NCBI GenBank assembly: GCA_029339505.1
Contig: JAQISU010000348.1
Coordinates: 2,138,501-2,202,500, forward strand
From: Unio delphinus
Lineage: Eukaryota > Mollusca > Bivalvia > Unionida > Unionidae
DNA: 64,000 nucleotides
Direction: 5' to 3'
Each line of letters begins with the position of its first letter. The stretch's first letter is position 1. The notes beneath the pieces were generated by a model. It worked only from the letters and a program-made list of their open reading frames with translations. It did not search any database and was not told the DNA's origin. This document shows, piece after piece, positions 24,336 through 36,839 of the stretch. A program made the position numbers and the translations under genes.

Positions 24336-26047
24336 TATTATCATGATGACCCTAGATTCACGCTGGATAGAAAACTTATTCCAGTTGCTAAAGAAACAAA
24401 GTATTTTGGTATTATCTCTGACATAAAACTGACTTTTGTACCACACATCAAGAATTTAAAAGTTAAATGCTTAAAACCAATAAATGTACTTCAAGTAATT
24501 GCGCAACCTGACTGGGGTGCTGATAAAAAGGTGGTCCTCAATTTGTATAGAACATTTATCGACTCCATTCTAGACTATGGATGCATTGTTTATGGTTCAG
24601 CTAGGAAGTCCGATTTGAAAATGCTTGACCCAATTCATCATCAGGGAATAAGACTCGCTCTAGGAGCATTTCAATCATCTCCATGCGAAAGCCTTCTCGC
24701 GGCAGCGAATGAACCACCTTTATCGCATCGCAGTGAAATGCTTTCTGCACAATACTCTCTGAAGTTAAGATCAAAGCCTCTGAACACTTCTTTTTCGGCT
24801 GTTTTTCAACCAAAATACAGAACTTTATATGGAAATAACCCAAATGCCATACCTTCATTTGGCATCAGAACATCATCCAGCCTTGAGACTATCAAAATTA
24901 ATCTCTCTACTGTTCAGAAAACGTTTGTCTTGGAAACACCACCTTGGCTACTTATTCAACCCAAAGTGATTTTTACGTTGCACGATGGGAATAAATCTGA
25001 AACAAACCCTTCCATATTCTTGAACTCTTATCATGAACTTCTCAACGATTTTACAAATTACACTAAATTTTATACTGATGGATCAAAGGTTGAATACAAG
25101 GCTGCTGCAGCCTTCGTTAGTGGCAAACACATAACCAAAGTGCGCTTGCCAAACGATGCTTCCATATTTTCAGCGGAAATCAGACCAATAGACCTTGCTC
25201 TGAAATTTATCGAACAAAAACGCTTTTTAAATAGCATTATCTTCTGTGACTCATTATCAGTACTTCAGTAGCTACATCATAGCCATATTGGTATTAGAGG
25301 TAATGAAGAAGCAGACCGGGCTGCTAAAATGGCTCTATCCCAAGAACCATCGGATTTTAAATTACCGTTTACTGATTTTAAATCTTGTATCAAGAAGTAC
25401 CTACGTCAGAAGTGGCAGGTGTCGTGGGATGATGCAGTCAATAACAAACTTCATGCCATCAAACCAACCCTGGAAGAATGGACTGCTTCCCACAGAACTA
25501 TCCGTAGGGAGGAGGATTCATTGCAAGAATCAGAATCGGTCATACATACATTACCCACACCCACATACTAAAAGGTGAATATCCACCAGAGTTCGTTTCT
25601 TGCAATGAACCATTCACAGTTGAGCACTTTATGACCGAGTGTTCCGACCTGCAACCTACGCGTGATAAATACTATAATGTACATGACATGAAGGAACTTT
25701 TTGTAACTTTACAAATCACTTGTATTTTAAAATTCCTGAAGAAAGTAAATCTCTTTTTTAAACTATAACTTGTATGCCATCACCTAGAATATTTTTATCT
25801 AATGCAAATACCACCTCTTATTTAGAACATCTTATCATCAACATACCCCATGTACATCTCCCGTTGATTGGGAAGCTTCATACTTTCCTGTTACCAACAT
25901 ATTACCATTTTATATTTAAATATTATGGTTTTTTATATCGCTGGTCGATGTTAAACCATTCATATTTGTAAACATCTAAGCTATTGTATGGCTCTCAATA
26001 GCCTAAAAGTGCTGGTGCACCCTTAAAATTGAAACAAACAAACAAAC
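24336..26047 (+). mobile_element. I/Nimb-like LINE, copy 2, 5'-truncated
   Basis: Starts within the RT thumb (HHDDPRFTLDRKLIPVAKET-like) and runs to the 3' end. The 246-codon frame 24531-25271 covers SILDYGCIVYGSARKSDLKM through RNase H (TKFYTDGSKVEYKAAAAFVS, IIFCDSLSVLQ). A stop follows, then the rest of RNase H with a shorter spacing than in copy 1, so some sequence is deleted near 25270. The C-terminal zinc segment is at about 25560-25660. The 3' tail is AACAAACAAACAAAC. It is better preserved than copy 1 in this part. Confidence 0.82.
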
Positions 26048-26049
26048 TA

Positions 26050-28385
26050 TCCCCCTTTTGTTTGGAAGAAAGCACCTTACCATGATCAGCTGCTATGCTC
26101 CAACTATGACAATTTCGGATAAAGTGAAAGTCATGCTCTATAAAGATTTTCACTCCGTCATTGCTGACGTTCCACAGATACGCTGGTCACTGATGGCAAT
26201 TTCAATGCAAGAGTAGACTGAGGTCACATTGACTATGATGGAGTTTTACAAAGCACGGAGTGGGTAACTGTAACAGCAATGGTTTTCTTTTTCTCCATAC
26301 TTTCCTCGAGAATGAACTGCTGATCACTGATATAGTCTTCCGTGCCCCTACCCGCATGTCATGGATGCACCCTCGCTCTAAGCACTTGCACCTCATCGAC
26401 TACGTCATTGTCAAGAAGAAGGTCAAGCAAGATGTGCGTGTGCCCAAGTCCCTGTGCAGCACAGACCGACTCATCACCAAGCTCAACACGCGCGTCCAAC
26501 CCGAAATACGCCATCAGGGAAAGAAGGCTCACAAACGACATAACATCACCAAGCTGAAATGCACCAGTACCAAAGAATCTCTCGTGGATGCTCTGGAAGA
26601 ATGTTTGAAATCCACCCTTCTCGACAATCCGAATATGGAGACCGACTGGGCGGCAGTCAGAGAGCTGGTCTACAGCACAGCTTCGGAAATCTCAGGATCC
26701 TCAAGCAGAAAGCGTCAATACTGGTTGATGAGAATTGTGACGAGATCAAGCATTTGCTGGATGAAAAACACCGTCTCCTTCCAACCTACATCAATAACCT
26801 CAAGTCCACATCTAGTAAAGATGTGTACAAGGAGAACTGTACAGCAGAAACTCCATCAGATGGGAGACATGGCTGGGCAACAAAGCTGACGAGATGCAGT
26901 GTTACGCAGACCAGCATAACACGAAACCGGTCTACAATGCCATGTAAGAAGTGCATGGACCTACATCCTCTGAATCGTTCCCTCTTCGTAGCGCAGACGA
27001 GAACATACTAATTACTGACAAAGATTTTTCAAAGATGGGCTAAACACTTTGACAGCGTCCTGAATAGAGCTTCATCCTTGAACGATGAAGCATTCAGTCA
27101 TCTCCCCAAATTACCCATCAACGAAGCACTGGTGCGACCCTCCATCCTTGATAGAAACACAGAAAGCGATACATATGCACTCCAGTGAAAAAGCACCTGG
27201 TTCAGTCTATCCCAGTTGAAGTCTGCAAGGAATGTGAAGCAACCCTGATTGAATGGCTCGACCATCTGCTTTTACTGATTTGGCAGCAAGAGACGATATC
27301 ATTCAGGAGTTCAAAGACGCTTACATAATCCACCTGTATAGGCACAAAGGGAACAACTAAGTTTGCGACAACCACGCGGGTATATCCTTACTCCTAATAG
27401 CAGGAACGATACTCGCGAAAATTCTACTGAACCGACTCACTACGCACCTTGACCAGGGACTATGGCCAGAAAGCCAGTGTGGATTCCGAAAAGAACGTGG
27501 GACCATCGACATGGTGTTTTCTGCGAGGCAGCTACAAGAGAAATGTCAAGAACAAAGCACCGACCCTTTCTCTATCTACGTCGCCCTGACAAAAGCGTTT
27601 GATACTGTCATTAGATAAGGCTTGTGGACGATAATGTCCAATTATGGATTTCCGAGAAAATGTATATCCATGATGCAGCATTTCCAATATGGCACGCAGG
27701 CACGAGTCCAGGAAAATGGAGAGACACATGAGCCATTCCCAGTAACCAATTGTGCATGTAGGGTTGTGTTCTGGCACTGGCACTGTTCATTTTAGTGTTC
27801 TCCGCCATTCTGACTATTGGTTTTAGAGACGGAGAGGTTGGAGTGCGCATCAGGTACCGTATAGACGGAGAACTATTTAATCCCAGGAAACTTCAAGCGA
27901 AAACCAAGGCAATGACAGACACCAGACAGTTCTTCAGCATCTGCACAAGATTTGGTCTCACCATCAGTACCAAAACGAATGAAGTCCTGCATCAGCCGGC
28001 TCCTGGAGGCTCTATGTTGAGCCCAACATCACCGTCAATGGCCAAAATCTCCACGTAGTGAACCGCTTCACCTACAGAAGACTGCCAAAGAGCATCACTA
28101 TTAGATGACGAGGTGAACCTTCGCATCGCCATATCCAGAGCAATTATCGGTGGATTGTATGCCAACACATGGAGCTCCACACACTTACTTACGCATGAGA
28201 AACGTATACGGTGTACGAACTTCTCGCCAGGAAACTGAACCACTTTCACACCACAAGTCTCAGCAAAATCCTCAACATCAAGTGGCAGGACAAGGTTCCA
28301 GACACTAAGGTACGCGTCCAAGCAGTTCTCCCTAGTACCAACACCATCCTTATGCAGTGCCAGCTACGATAGCCGGGGCATGTTG
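26050..28385 (+). pseudogene. Third LINE type (endonuclease-RT), decayed
   Basis: The endonuclease C-terminus is visible at about 26290-26520 (LENELLITDIVFRAPTRMSW, HPRSKHLHLIDYVIVKKK). A linker follows with DNPNMETDWAAVRELVYSTA and, in another frame, DEKHRLLPTYINNLKS. RT blocks begin at about 27370 (ILLNRLTTHLDQGLWPESQC then GFRKERGTIDMVFS) and motif A region YVALTKAFDTV (27577-). The segment between the middle of the palm and FGLTISTKTNEV (27950) is shortened; I see no YxDD box. It ends at about 28385, exactly where the FREP unit homology begins. Clade uncertain (RTE- or Jockey-like). Confidence 0.72.
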
Positions 28386-29501
28386 TCAAATCAATAAAAT
28401 TGTTTTGTTGTTATTCAGACTTTATAATCTGCATATGCATATTGTTATGATCCATAATTTAGTTAAGTAAATCATATGTGCATGTAGCATATCATTTAAT
28501 TTTCCTTGACTTGATGTGGTGAGTGTGTCAAAATAAGAGTAAATAATCATATCACCTCGGTAATTTCATATAAGGTAGTCAATAGAAGCTACATGTGGAA
28601 GATATTCAAATGTTATTCTAAGGGACAATGAGGATGCAGACATAACTCATTTTGCCGCTGTTGACATCATTGTAGTATATCGGTTTATTTAGGATTTTAT
28701 TGCAATATATTCTGGTGGTGTTTTAGGGTATATCTCATATCTTGATTTTAAAACAGTTTGAAGCAATTGTTGAGGGGTATCAAAGTAAAAATCGTAAGGA
28801 ATTGCAGAGGTCGCCGTGCTTGAAATAAACGAAGAGCAACTATAATTATCAGTCCAAATGACACCATATCGTACGTAATGAAATCACAGGACAGTCATTG
28901 TTTAATATTTGTTTAATACTGATATACATTACCCAAATTAGACATTTGGTTTAAACATTTAATCATTTTAATAAACAAAATATAAAAGCATCAGTGTTTT
29001 TTTCTTTGAACGGGATATTGTTTCAAAATGGCATTGTGGCCTGAAAGAAACGCTGTTTTGAAATCACTTTACGGGATGGTGGAGAAAGACGTGGTACAAG
29101 TAGAGAAATGTGGCCTTTTGCTAAATTTAAATGGTAACGACTGGCAAAGCTATTTATCGTACTAATATGTGAATAATGAAGAAACAAGAAAAAGTCAAGA
29201 CAAGACTATTGTACATTTTTTCTACTATAGAGAAACAAAGAGTCCAAGTTCCGTACAAAAGTTATTTGTTGTCACGTTCATTGCTACTGCACACAAAGAA
29301 AAAGCATAAGCAGACTTCTATACTCTGTGATAATACCACACCCCAGCCACATCCTACCAGCACCACTCAAAAGAAAATTCTGGACTACCTTCCTTACTAT
29401 TGCGTGAAAAGCAAAATAAAGACAACACCATGTTAGAAATAAAAAACAATTCAGATCGTATTTTACCTCGCAAATTGACGACCTTACAACTACATTAATA
29501 T

Positions 29502-29790
29502 CCCGTGGCCTAGTGGTTGTATGCTGGAGGGTGCGGGTTCGAACCGGGGCCGAGTCATATCAAAGACTTATAAAAATGGTACTAACAGATGCGTAGCTAG
29601 GTGCTTAGCATTAAGAGTTTAGTGTTAGGACTGGTTGGTCTGATGTCAGGATAATGTAACAAGGTGGGACATGATGCAAAATGTCTGTGATGCGATCATC
29701 AGTGCTAGACATTACTACAAACTGCCAAAATCCGGACATTGTAGCGATATGACCACAAGATTCCGTTATTTACGTTAAAAATGCTATCAC
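29502..29790 (+). repeat. tRNA-headed SINE, family 1
   Basis: The head GGCCTAGTGGTTGTATGCTG with GGGTTCGAACC is an A-box/B-box pair of tRNA type. The body has GGTACTAACAGATGCGTAGC, AAGAGTTTAGTGTTAGGACT and GTGGGACATGATGC. Related copies are at 44.23, 44.47, 54.3, 58.1 and 61.68 kb. Confidence 0.8.
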
Positions 29791-31039
29791 ACACACGCAC
29801 ACAAACATACATACATACACACACACATACACACCCACTAAATTAATAAACACTACGAAAATAACTATGTCCTTGAAGTTGCTACTTCATCACTTTATCT
29901 ACTACTAATTTAGTAAGAAGAATTTGAATGACATCAAGAGATGGAGGGAACAAGTGGAAAATAAGTTACTAATAAGCCGTATTAAACAGAATGACAAGCA
30001 GAGCCACCCCAATTTCGTATCCGTAGAACGAGATTCACCAGAGCAGAACAATTTTAAAAGATGAATTGAAAATTAATGGACAAAAAGCAGTTTTACGCAA
30101 AAGAGAAATAACTCCAGTAATTTACGCTTTTTACCTAGCCATGATTATCCAAGCAAAATCAGATTAACTGATGCTTTAAATGTAATCTTGTAATTGATAA
30201 TTTAATGTAATACATGCGTTAATAACTAATTTTGCAACTGAAGAATACTTTAAAAAAAGAAATATGTGTAATATAATTAGCTTTAATTCGCGGATATATT
30301 TATGCTCATGAATGTTAAGTTGAATACAAATTACATTCAGTAGAGTAATCAGATTGTCATTAAATCAGTAAAGCAAGATAGTACACAATATTGGTCAATT
30401 TGAATAATTGAATAATTTAAACCATTCAACACGTATATACCCAACAGACATTGAACAAAATTCATTACCTAAAATGTAAAAGAACGCATGCACACAATAT
30501 TTAAGAGAACTCTGTTTTAATCATTTGAACGTTACACAATAAAGATGTCAGTGTGTGATATAAATACTAGAAGTATCAACATTTGCTGCCCTTAAATCAG
30601 CATATTGCTTCAGTAGAAATACTATAGGAGAAACATCAACGACTGATTTCACATTATTTAAAAGAAGAAGCAACTATAAATTCAAGTTATTTGAACTTGC
30701 TGTTGAAAAAATAAATTAGGCAAACAAGAAATGAAAAATCCATGGAAAATATCGGTAAAAAGGGACATTCAAATTTACGTATTATTCTAATTTTGAAGAA
30801 GAAAAAAGCAACAAAACAATAATTGCAACTGCGTCTCATTTGAATGAATTTTGGACGGAAAGTTTAACATGTTCGATTAATTGAATATTTGCGTCCCGCT
30901 ATGGTGAAGGTATTATTCATATAACAAACGCGGTGTATTTCAAAACGAAAGTCTCAAATAACATGAATCTGTTTGGAATAACCCTATTTATACGAATAAT
31001 GTTTTTTTATGCCGGTGATATCTTAACAATTTTTAACTC

Positions 31040-31849
31040 TTAATGCGAAACTTTTCTCCTTATTTTCATGTCTGCATATATCATAGATGTTCCTTGCCCG
31101 GCATATGAACTCCAAGTTATGCCTTCACCATATTTGCTTGATCCGTATATTCCATTTAGGTTTGAATAATGGCATTTCTGGTACCACCAACCGCCTTTGT
31201 AATGCCTCGCACAATTTTCTAAACTGTTTTGGTCGTTGTCTCGATCTTTTGTGGTAAATTTCATGGTGGAATGCTGGGTAAAAGAGTCACCTGCTGTTCC
31301 ACTGTAGTTTGTTACGATGAGACTATATCCACTACTTTCGTTTTCAACCGAGAAAGTATCATACATAGCAAAACTGATATTTGTCTCTGAAACAGCCACG
31401 TTTATACGTAGCTGATAATCGGAATGAGCCGTGAGATCATGTATATAGTCATTTCCGAGCCATAGGTTTCCATTCGGATCACCAAATCCCATTTTATAGT
31501 CAATCCACTCACGAAAGAAATCTACATCTCCGCTGACTCTTCTCTGAATGACAGTCCATCCTCCACCGGCTGTATCCATATCACATCGAACGTAGATACC
31601 ATTAGCATGTCCTTTGGGATAGATAATGTAGCCTCCAGTCTTTGTAAAACCCATCTGGTAAATGTCCTGGCAGTCTCTTGGTTTTCCTAAATAGTCATTC
31701 TGGCATGTAGACGAAGTCACGTTTCCACAGTAAGTTTGAGGCGGGGTACAATAACAGTTGCAGGCGCAATAACATGGGGATTGAGAATGTCCGCTTGTAA
31801 GCAATTCGGAGAACGTCAGGAGGACGAAGATTAAAGCAACCATTGCCAC
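31040..31849 (-). CDS. FREP/ficolin-like secreted lectin 1
   Basis: A complete intronless 269-residue frame. Residues 1-22 are a signal peptide (hydrophobic VALIFVLLTF, ending SGHS). Residues 24-50 are a Cys-rich stalk (CYCACNCYC) without collagen repeats or coiled coil. Residues 57-266 form a fibrinogen-related domain: GGWTVIQRRVSGDVDFFREW, LGNDYIHDLT, the calcium-loop KDRDNDQ (201-207) and CARHYKGGWWYQKC (213-226). The four canonical domain cysteines (60, 89, 213, 226) are present. Such proteins bind acetylated or other sugars on microbes and act outside the cell in invertebrate innate immunity; ligand here is unknown. The start is the first ATG after a TATA promoter and is conserved in the paralogue at 62627-63412. 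The odd number of stalk cysteines suggests disulphide-linked oligomers (inference). Confidence 0.93.
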   Translation of the reverse strand: MAMVALIFVLLTFSELLTSGHSQSPCYCACNCYCTPPQTYCGNVTSSTCQNDYLGKPRDCQDIYQMGFTKTGGYIIYPKGHANGIYVRCDMDTAGGGWTVIQRRVSGDVDFFREWIDYKMGFGDPNGNLWLGNDYIHDLTAHSDYQLRINVAVSETNISFAMYDTFSVENESSGYSLIVTNYSGTAGDSFTQHSTMKFTTKDRDNDQNSLENCARHYKGGWWYQKCHYSNLNGIYGSSKYGEGITWSSYAGQGTSMIYADMKIRRKVSH

Positions 31850-31933
31850 GGTAAAGAATACTGACCAAGACGTTCTGAGTTAAGGATTGTTGTAGCGAAT
31901 AGCTTGATATGGAATTTGTAGGAGGAACTGTGT

Positions 31934-31945
31934 CTATTTATATCC
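31934..31945 (-). promoter_or_regulatory. TATA box of FREP gene 1
   Basis: GGATATAAATAG on the - strand, about 85-95 bp before the ATG. It is conserved in position and context at the second gene. Confidence 0.75.
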
Positions 31946-32630
31946 TACATAGGTGTCAGTACAAAAAAAGAGGTGGGACTTGAATAATAACCATTTCGAC
32001 ATAATTAGTCCATGCTTAGACGACTGTAATCAGCTTACTATAAATAGAATTGTATTGTTTTTGCCAGAATAACAAACTATTTATCCAAACGAGAAAGTAT
32101 CCGTTCTCTAATTGAGGCTAATTGCAGCCCAACTAAAATAGCGAGATACGCAAATTAACCCCATTCCGGATATAGTCATACTAAGAAATTAAACTTCCAG
32201 GTTTCCATAATCGTTTAAATTTGGTTTAGATTGCCACTAGTAAAGTCTAGTATAAAACGCTAAACGTAACATCTTATATCGTTCTGATTTCATCAATCCA
32301 GTCTTAAACGAATGTATAGATTGTATCTTATTTTCTTAGCACTTGTCAGTAATTCATTCAAATTCATTTGTTTTACTTTCTGTATTTTTGAATTTTCTAT
32401 TTTTTGTGCTGCATGAAAACGTCGCTGTTGTTGGTGTTTACTACGATCTGTTTTTCTAGGCAGTAATTTATACATTAAAATCATTAATCACTTTTAGTTG
32501 CTGATTCTACTGTTTAAGTTGAGATTAAATGGGTCAGAATTTTTCTGATATTTATGAGTTCTTTAATTGCAGTTATTTACTCGCCAAAAATAGATCTCTC
32601 TCTTTATCCTAGATTTCATGGGTTGTTTGG

Positions 32631-32632
<2 letters not shown>

Positions 32633-32707
<75 letters not shown>
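32633..32707. repeat. (GA)n microsatellite
   Basis: A GA dinucleotide run of about 75 bp. Confidence 0.97.
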
Positions 32708-32709
<2 letters not shown>

Positions 32710-32774
32710 TTTTGGCAATTACAATATCATTCAGTCCGGGCAATACAATACAAACATGCACATTTCTAAAATTC

Positions 32775-33165
32775 AGAAAACACGGTGTTCCAAGACACGT
32801 CCCTGGCTACTTGAGCTACCACAAATATGTTTTACGCCACACGATGGAGCAAAATCTTAAACATACCCTTCCATCCTCCATAACACTTATCATCAACTCC
32901 TAGCCGAATTTATGAACTACAAAATAATGATACTGACGGATCAAAGGATGAGGAAAAGGCTGCTACATCCTTCGTTAGTGAAAACCGCAAAACAGGAGTT
33001 TGCTTACCAAATGTTACATCGAATGTTTCAGCCGAATCAGAGCAAAGGACCTTGCTCTGCCAAATTTCGAACTTAAACTTGTTTTGAACGACATTGTCTT
33101 CCCCGATTCGCTATCAGTACTTCAATCACTACACTATAGCACAATGAAAAAACCATTATGAACCA
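32775..33165 (+). mobile_element. I/Nimb-like LINE fragment, copy 3
   Basis: Parallels 24.91-25.27 kb: CGTCCCTGGCTACTTGAGC, ACACGATGGAGCAAAATC and ACTGACGGATCAAAGGATGA (TDGSKD of RNase H), then CTATCAGTACTTCAATCACT. Frames are broken throughout. Confidence 0.75.
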
Positions 33166-33214
33166 ATATATTGTATAGATTTTTTTAAACAACAGATGTC
33201 GATATGTATCATCA

Positions 33215-34628
33215 ATTTTTTTTGGTGGTCAACACAAATAGTATCCAGCATCCGCAACAAGCTAACCAAACGATTTGAAACAATAAATGTAAAGTCTTAT
33301 TCTTGTATAAAAAGCCATGTAAAGATTTGTAAATAAAACAACTGTTTTTGTGTTTTATTTGTTTGTTTTGTATATGTTTTGTTTTATAGATCTCAGTTCT
33401 CGTATATGACTTGCTTTTCTTGTGATCAAGCTACATATGTTGCATTATTGTTATCACCTGACAGAGCATATTTATGCCGCAAAACGTGTCTCCAAAATTT
33501 CAAAAAAACCTCATAATTAGTAGTTAAGTGTGATATTATGGATCTAAGATGAAAACCTAAATAACACATGTCCATAGTTGTAACATGTGATGCTGAAGGG
33601 GAAAAGCGATGTTAAATCGGTTTCTACCATAGGTCTGGCGCCCCGAGTGGTCTAAAGCGATGTCCGTTACTGACCATTGCCATCTCACCTCTGTCTGCGT
33701 GTGTTCGAGTCTAAGATTCGGTAAATGTAGTTATGTGAGAACACTTGAAAGTAGCAACTCGTGGGTCGGTTGTTTTTTCAGGGGGTTGTCCGGGTTCTTC
33801 CTCCACCATTAATACTGGCCGCCATGTATAGCCTATATTGTGCTGAAAAAATGGCGTCAAACGATGAAAAACAAACAAACAAAACAAGCCGTAGGTCTAA
33901 GAAGTGGAAAACTATCGTCAAGTTACGAAATGTACATAGGTTTAAGATTATTAACCTGTCTTTTCTCTAATTGGTTATGTAATGTTTGAAATGTATATTG
34001 GTTTTGCAGCATAATTATATCTCTGGAATATAACGAGAAATGTTAATAAAAACCGCATGAACTTTGCACAGCGCTGTGTGGAGTGACCAACACCAATTTG
34101 TATACAGACACCCATCTTAGTGTGCAACACAATGGATGTAAAAGCAGAATTTGATTCCGTTATAAAAAAAAATAATAATTTCCATATAACATCCCGATTC
34201 TGTATTAACCGAAGTAAACGCCCTATAACCGTGTAAAGTTCCCTTCATCCATTTTTTTTTTCTTCAATATCCACTACTATCGTTATTTTTTATAACCTGA
34301 AGGGCATATATTGTTGGTCAGATTGTTTTCCTGTGTATAGTCGATACCCACACTAACGACTTTGATGTATAAATTGTGGTATCTTTGATATAGTTTTAAC
34401 ACAAGAAGTGAAAATGTATATTGTTATTGACTTGCACTAGATTTAAATTTAGAAACATTGTTGTTTTTTTTTTGTTGTTTGTTGCATTTTTTGTCGTCCT
34501 TGTGAAGAGTGAACATATAGCTTATATTGTGAGAGTGAAATGTTGCAACAATGTTAATCGTAAGGCACAAGATTGGCATGAGGCTAGGATTCTTTGCAAT
34601 ATTGCAATATTTCTTTCAAGTTTTGTAA
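33215..34628. repeat. Dispersed repeat X, copy 2, interrupted by SINE and cut by Polinton
   Basis: Parallels 17.45-18.62 kb. A SINE is inserted at 33636. The copy stops at TTTCAAGTTTTG (about 34616-34628), whereas copies 1 and 3 continue with GGAAAYTGCAAACCC; Polinton DNA starts there. Confidence 0.75.
33636..33905 (+). repeat. tRNA-headed SINE, family 2, with target-site duplication
   Basis: The head GGCGCCCCGAGTGGTCTAAAGCG and GTGTTCGAGTC are tRNA-Leu/Ser-like A and B boxes. The tail is GGCCGCCATGTATAGCC then GTGCTGAAAAAATGGCG and AAACAAACAAAC. TAGGTCT flanks it on both sides, and repeat X copy 1 has one uninterrupted TAGGTCT at about 17905. Confidence 0.82.
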
Positions 34629-34744
34629 ACTTACGTTTTGTAAATGATATCCACAGAATTCATTTCTGCATGATTTGTTACAAGCGGTTACTGATCCTAT
34701 GATAAGCCATTTGCAATGATTCATTATATAATAAATTATTTAAA

Positions 34745-35619
34745 TACTTGTTTCAATTATAATATGGAGGAGTTCGAGAGATTATCGAGAATTACGTCTT
34801 GGAAAAATATTGAATACAATCTCGATAGTCTCCACTGATGTACCTAAGGGTCTAATAAGTGATAGAAGTATAATAGGTAGAAACCGTCATGGTTTTAGGG
34901 AATTCAAGCGCGATTGAGCATCTCACTGTTGGTTAACATTTCGAATTGATGGTAGTGTTGATGCTACCATGAACGACGAAAGAGCAGCAGTGACAATCTC
35001 ACATCTTGACAAGAAAAAGTATTTTTTTTTAGTGAAATTCATTATCTGCTCAGAAACGCGGGATTGGCTTATACGCGACAAATGTGAACCCATCCTGAAA
35101 AAATAAGACAACTGTCACTGTGAGTCAGGATTATGAACTAGGAATTCTGACTGCGATTGACAAATCGTATTACGAGAGATCCTATCCTGTAATCGCTGTT
35201 GTTTATGGGATCTATCAGATAAATGATAAACCAAATATACAAAAATTAAAACCCATGAAAGTGTTACCGTTGACTTCGTCAAGAATAAATTGTGTAGCAG
35301 AACGAATAATAGAGCATTTTACAAATGCGTTGCGTGGAAACAAATTGACAGATCTAAGACACAAAAAAATAAATAATGGGGATTAACAGTGAATGAGAGC
35401 AGAGCAGCAATTCAAGATATAGCCAAATTAGAAACATCATTAAGATTCCCAATAAATGTAATGACGATAACAGGAGAGGTATTGCACGAATGGAAATATA
35501 AATCAAAAGGAGCTGCAATCAAAATTATTGAGCATAATGAACACTCGTGGACACCTGCGGTAACAATATTTCCACGGGATATATCTACCCATAGAGATCT
35601 CTGGGGGAAATTTATTTGA
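34745..35619 (+). pseudogene. Polinton PolB, N-terminal region
   Basis: Broken frames upstream of the palm domain. The first piece (EEFERL-type, from 34765) and an IRDKCEPIL segment end at a stop near 35105. 35120-35386 gives 88 residues with ILTAIDKSYYERSYPVIAVV and IIEHFTNALRGNKLTDLR. After a stop, 35389-35619 gives TSLRFPINVMTITGEVLHEW and ends DISTHRDLWGKFI. The first two parts have relatives at 22.0 and 52.1 kb, clearly diverged from this copy. I see no certain exonuclease motifs; assignment rests on continuity with the palm domain. Confidence 0.7.
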
Positions 35620-35629
35620 TTTTATTTAC

Positions 35630-36830
35630 GAGTTAAACAAAAACGATCCTGTGTCAGTGTGATTACTTCACAGTTTTTAAGACGAAGAGGGTAAATTCGA
35701 TTAATTTGTAAGATCCAATGGCGAATTATACCGTACTGAAGCCCTCCACAACGAGATGAAAAAACTAGCTAGTGGTTTTTCAACGGAGTACGACGAACAA
35801 TTATTAACAAACTGTTTTACAATACCGTCAGTTGCAGCTCATTTCACGAGAAAGAGAAATCTATGGAAACCAAAACGCGCAGAATTTCTATCAGATATCG
35901 AATCAAACTGCGTGGAATAGGGTCATGGTGGATTATGGAATACAAAATATGACTCCAAAATTATTATTTCGGTTGATATGATTGCGTGTTATCCAGGGAG
36001 TTTTCTTGCGTATGGAGTGTTCTGAGTACTTCAAAAGATTAGGACATCCCACATGTGAGATGACCCGTGTTGCGATTAATTTACCACTGCCCTATTTTGA
36101 TTTAACCGGATTCGCTCGGGTGGTATCATTTGAATTGGCTAAAGAACTTGATCCGTGTTGTTATGTTTGGTTTGGTAGACACATCTCTGAAAAACACTGG
36201 ATGTCAGTAGTGTTATTATGGTATATGATTGATTCTAAAATGCTGATATCGCTGATTGTCAGTGAAGGAATTATATCATCTTGGAAACAAACTGAAGTCT
36301 GGTTACCACAACCCGATAGTCTACATAGTATAATCACCGAAAACAAAAAACAATTCCCCGATCTCGACAAAGAAAACATCATGAAATGGTCCAAAGAAAT
36401 CTTTGAAATTAGAAATAAACACGCAAAAGATTCCGGTAGAAGAATAATTGCTAAGTTCACACAAGGTGGAAAATACGACCACAAACGATATTCTTCGCGG
36501 TTGATAATAGATGATGCTGAATACGATTTTATAATCGCAGATGTAGCATCTAGGGGTATATACGTCGATCGTAAAGACGCTTTCTTGTCCGATGGAACCC
36601 AATTAGATACAATTGTTACTTATAACGGCGGAGAAATCCTCAGTATACGTATTTAAGGTCGTCTTTGCTGGCTTATGCTTCTGTTAATTTACTGTCGATG
36701 ATAAATAAATTTCCTGACACCGCAGTTAGAGTCGCCACTGATTCATTTTATATAGACGTAAAACATAAAGAAGCAGTGGCTGAATTCACTAATTCAGACG
36801 AGAGTTGGGGATCATGGAGAATTAGAAAAG
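35630..36830 (+). pseudogene. Polinton protein-primed type DNA polymerase B, palm region
   Basis: Polymerase that would replicate the element. Motif A is ISVDMIACYPGSF (catalytic Asp at 35975-35977), matching DxxxxYP. A frameshift between 36000 and 36030 leads into a 224-codon frame (35982-36656) with GHPTCEMTRVAIN, WFGRHISEKHW, SEGIISSWKQTEVWLP and GRRIIAKFTQGGKYDHKR. A stop at 36654 and a frame change precede LAYASVNLLSMI and motif C AVRVATDSFYI (Asp at 36740-36742, the YxDTDS-type box). Upstream at 35730-35930 the frame reads EALHNEMKKLASGFSTEYDE and RKRNLWKPKRAEFLSDIES, with a stop near 35918. About 700 codons with the N-terminal region, short for a Polinton polymerase. Confidence 0.82.
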
Positions 36831-36839
36831 AAATACTGC

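Larger units (their letters stand above)
28388..32500 (-). repeat. FREP unit 1 (duplicated block)
   Basis: From TCAAATCAATAAAATTG at 28388 the sequence parallels 60248-64000: shared 3' region, SINE position, CA run, FREP gene, promoter and upstream flank, with small indels. Both genes face left. The start of homology coincides with the end of a LINE. Confidence 0.85.

Noticed and set aside
29176..29436. 86-codon ORF downstream of FREP 1, with a similar 82-codon ORF at 61323-61571
   Set aside because: The two copies differ by indels of one and two bases that shift the middle of the frame, so the reading frame is not conserved as a protein; it is part of the duplicated flank.
36161..36602. 107- and 93-codon - strand ORFs
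   Set aside because: They are antisense shadows of the Polinton polymerase frame, which carries recognisable motifs on the + strand.
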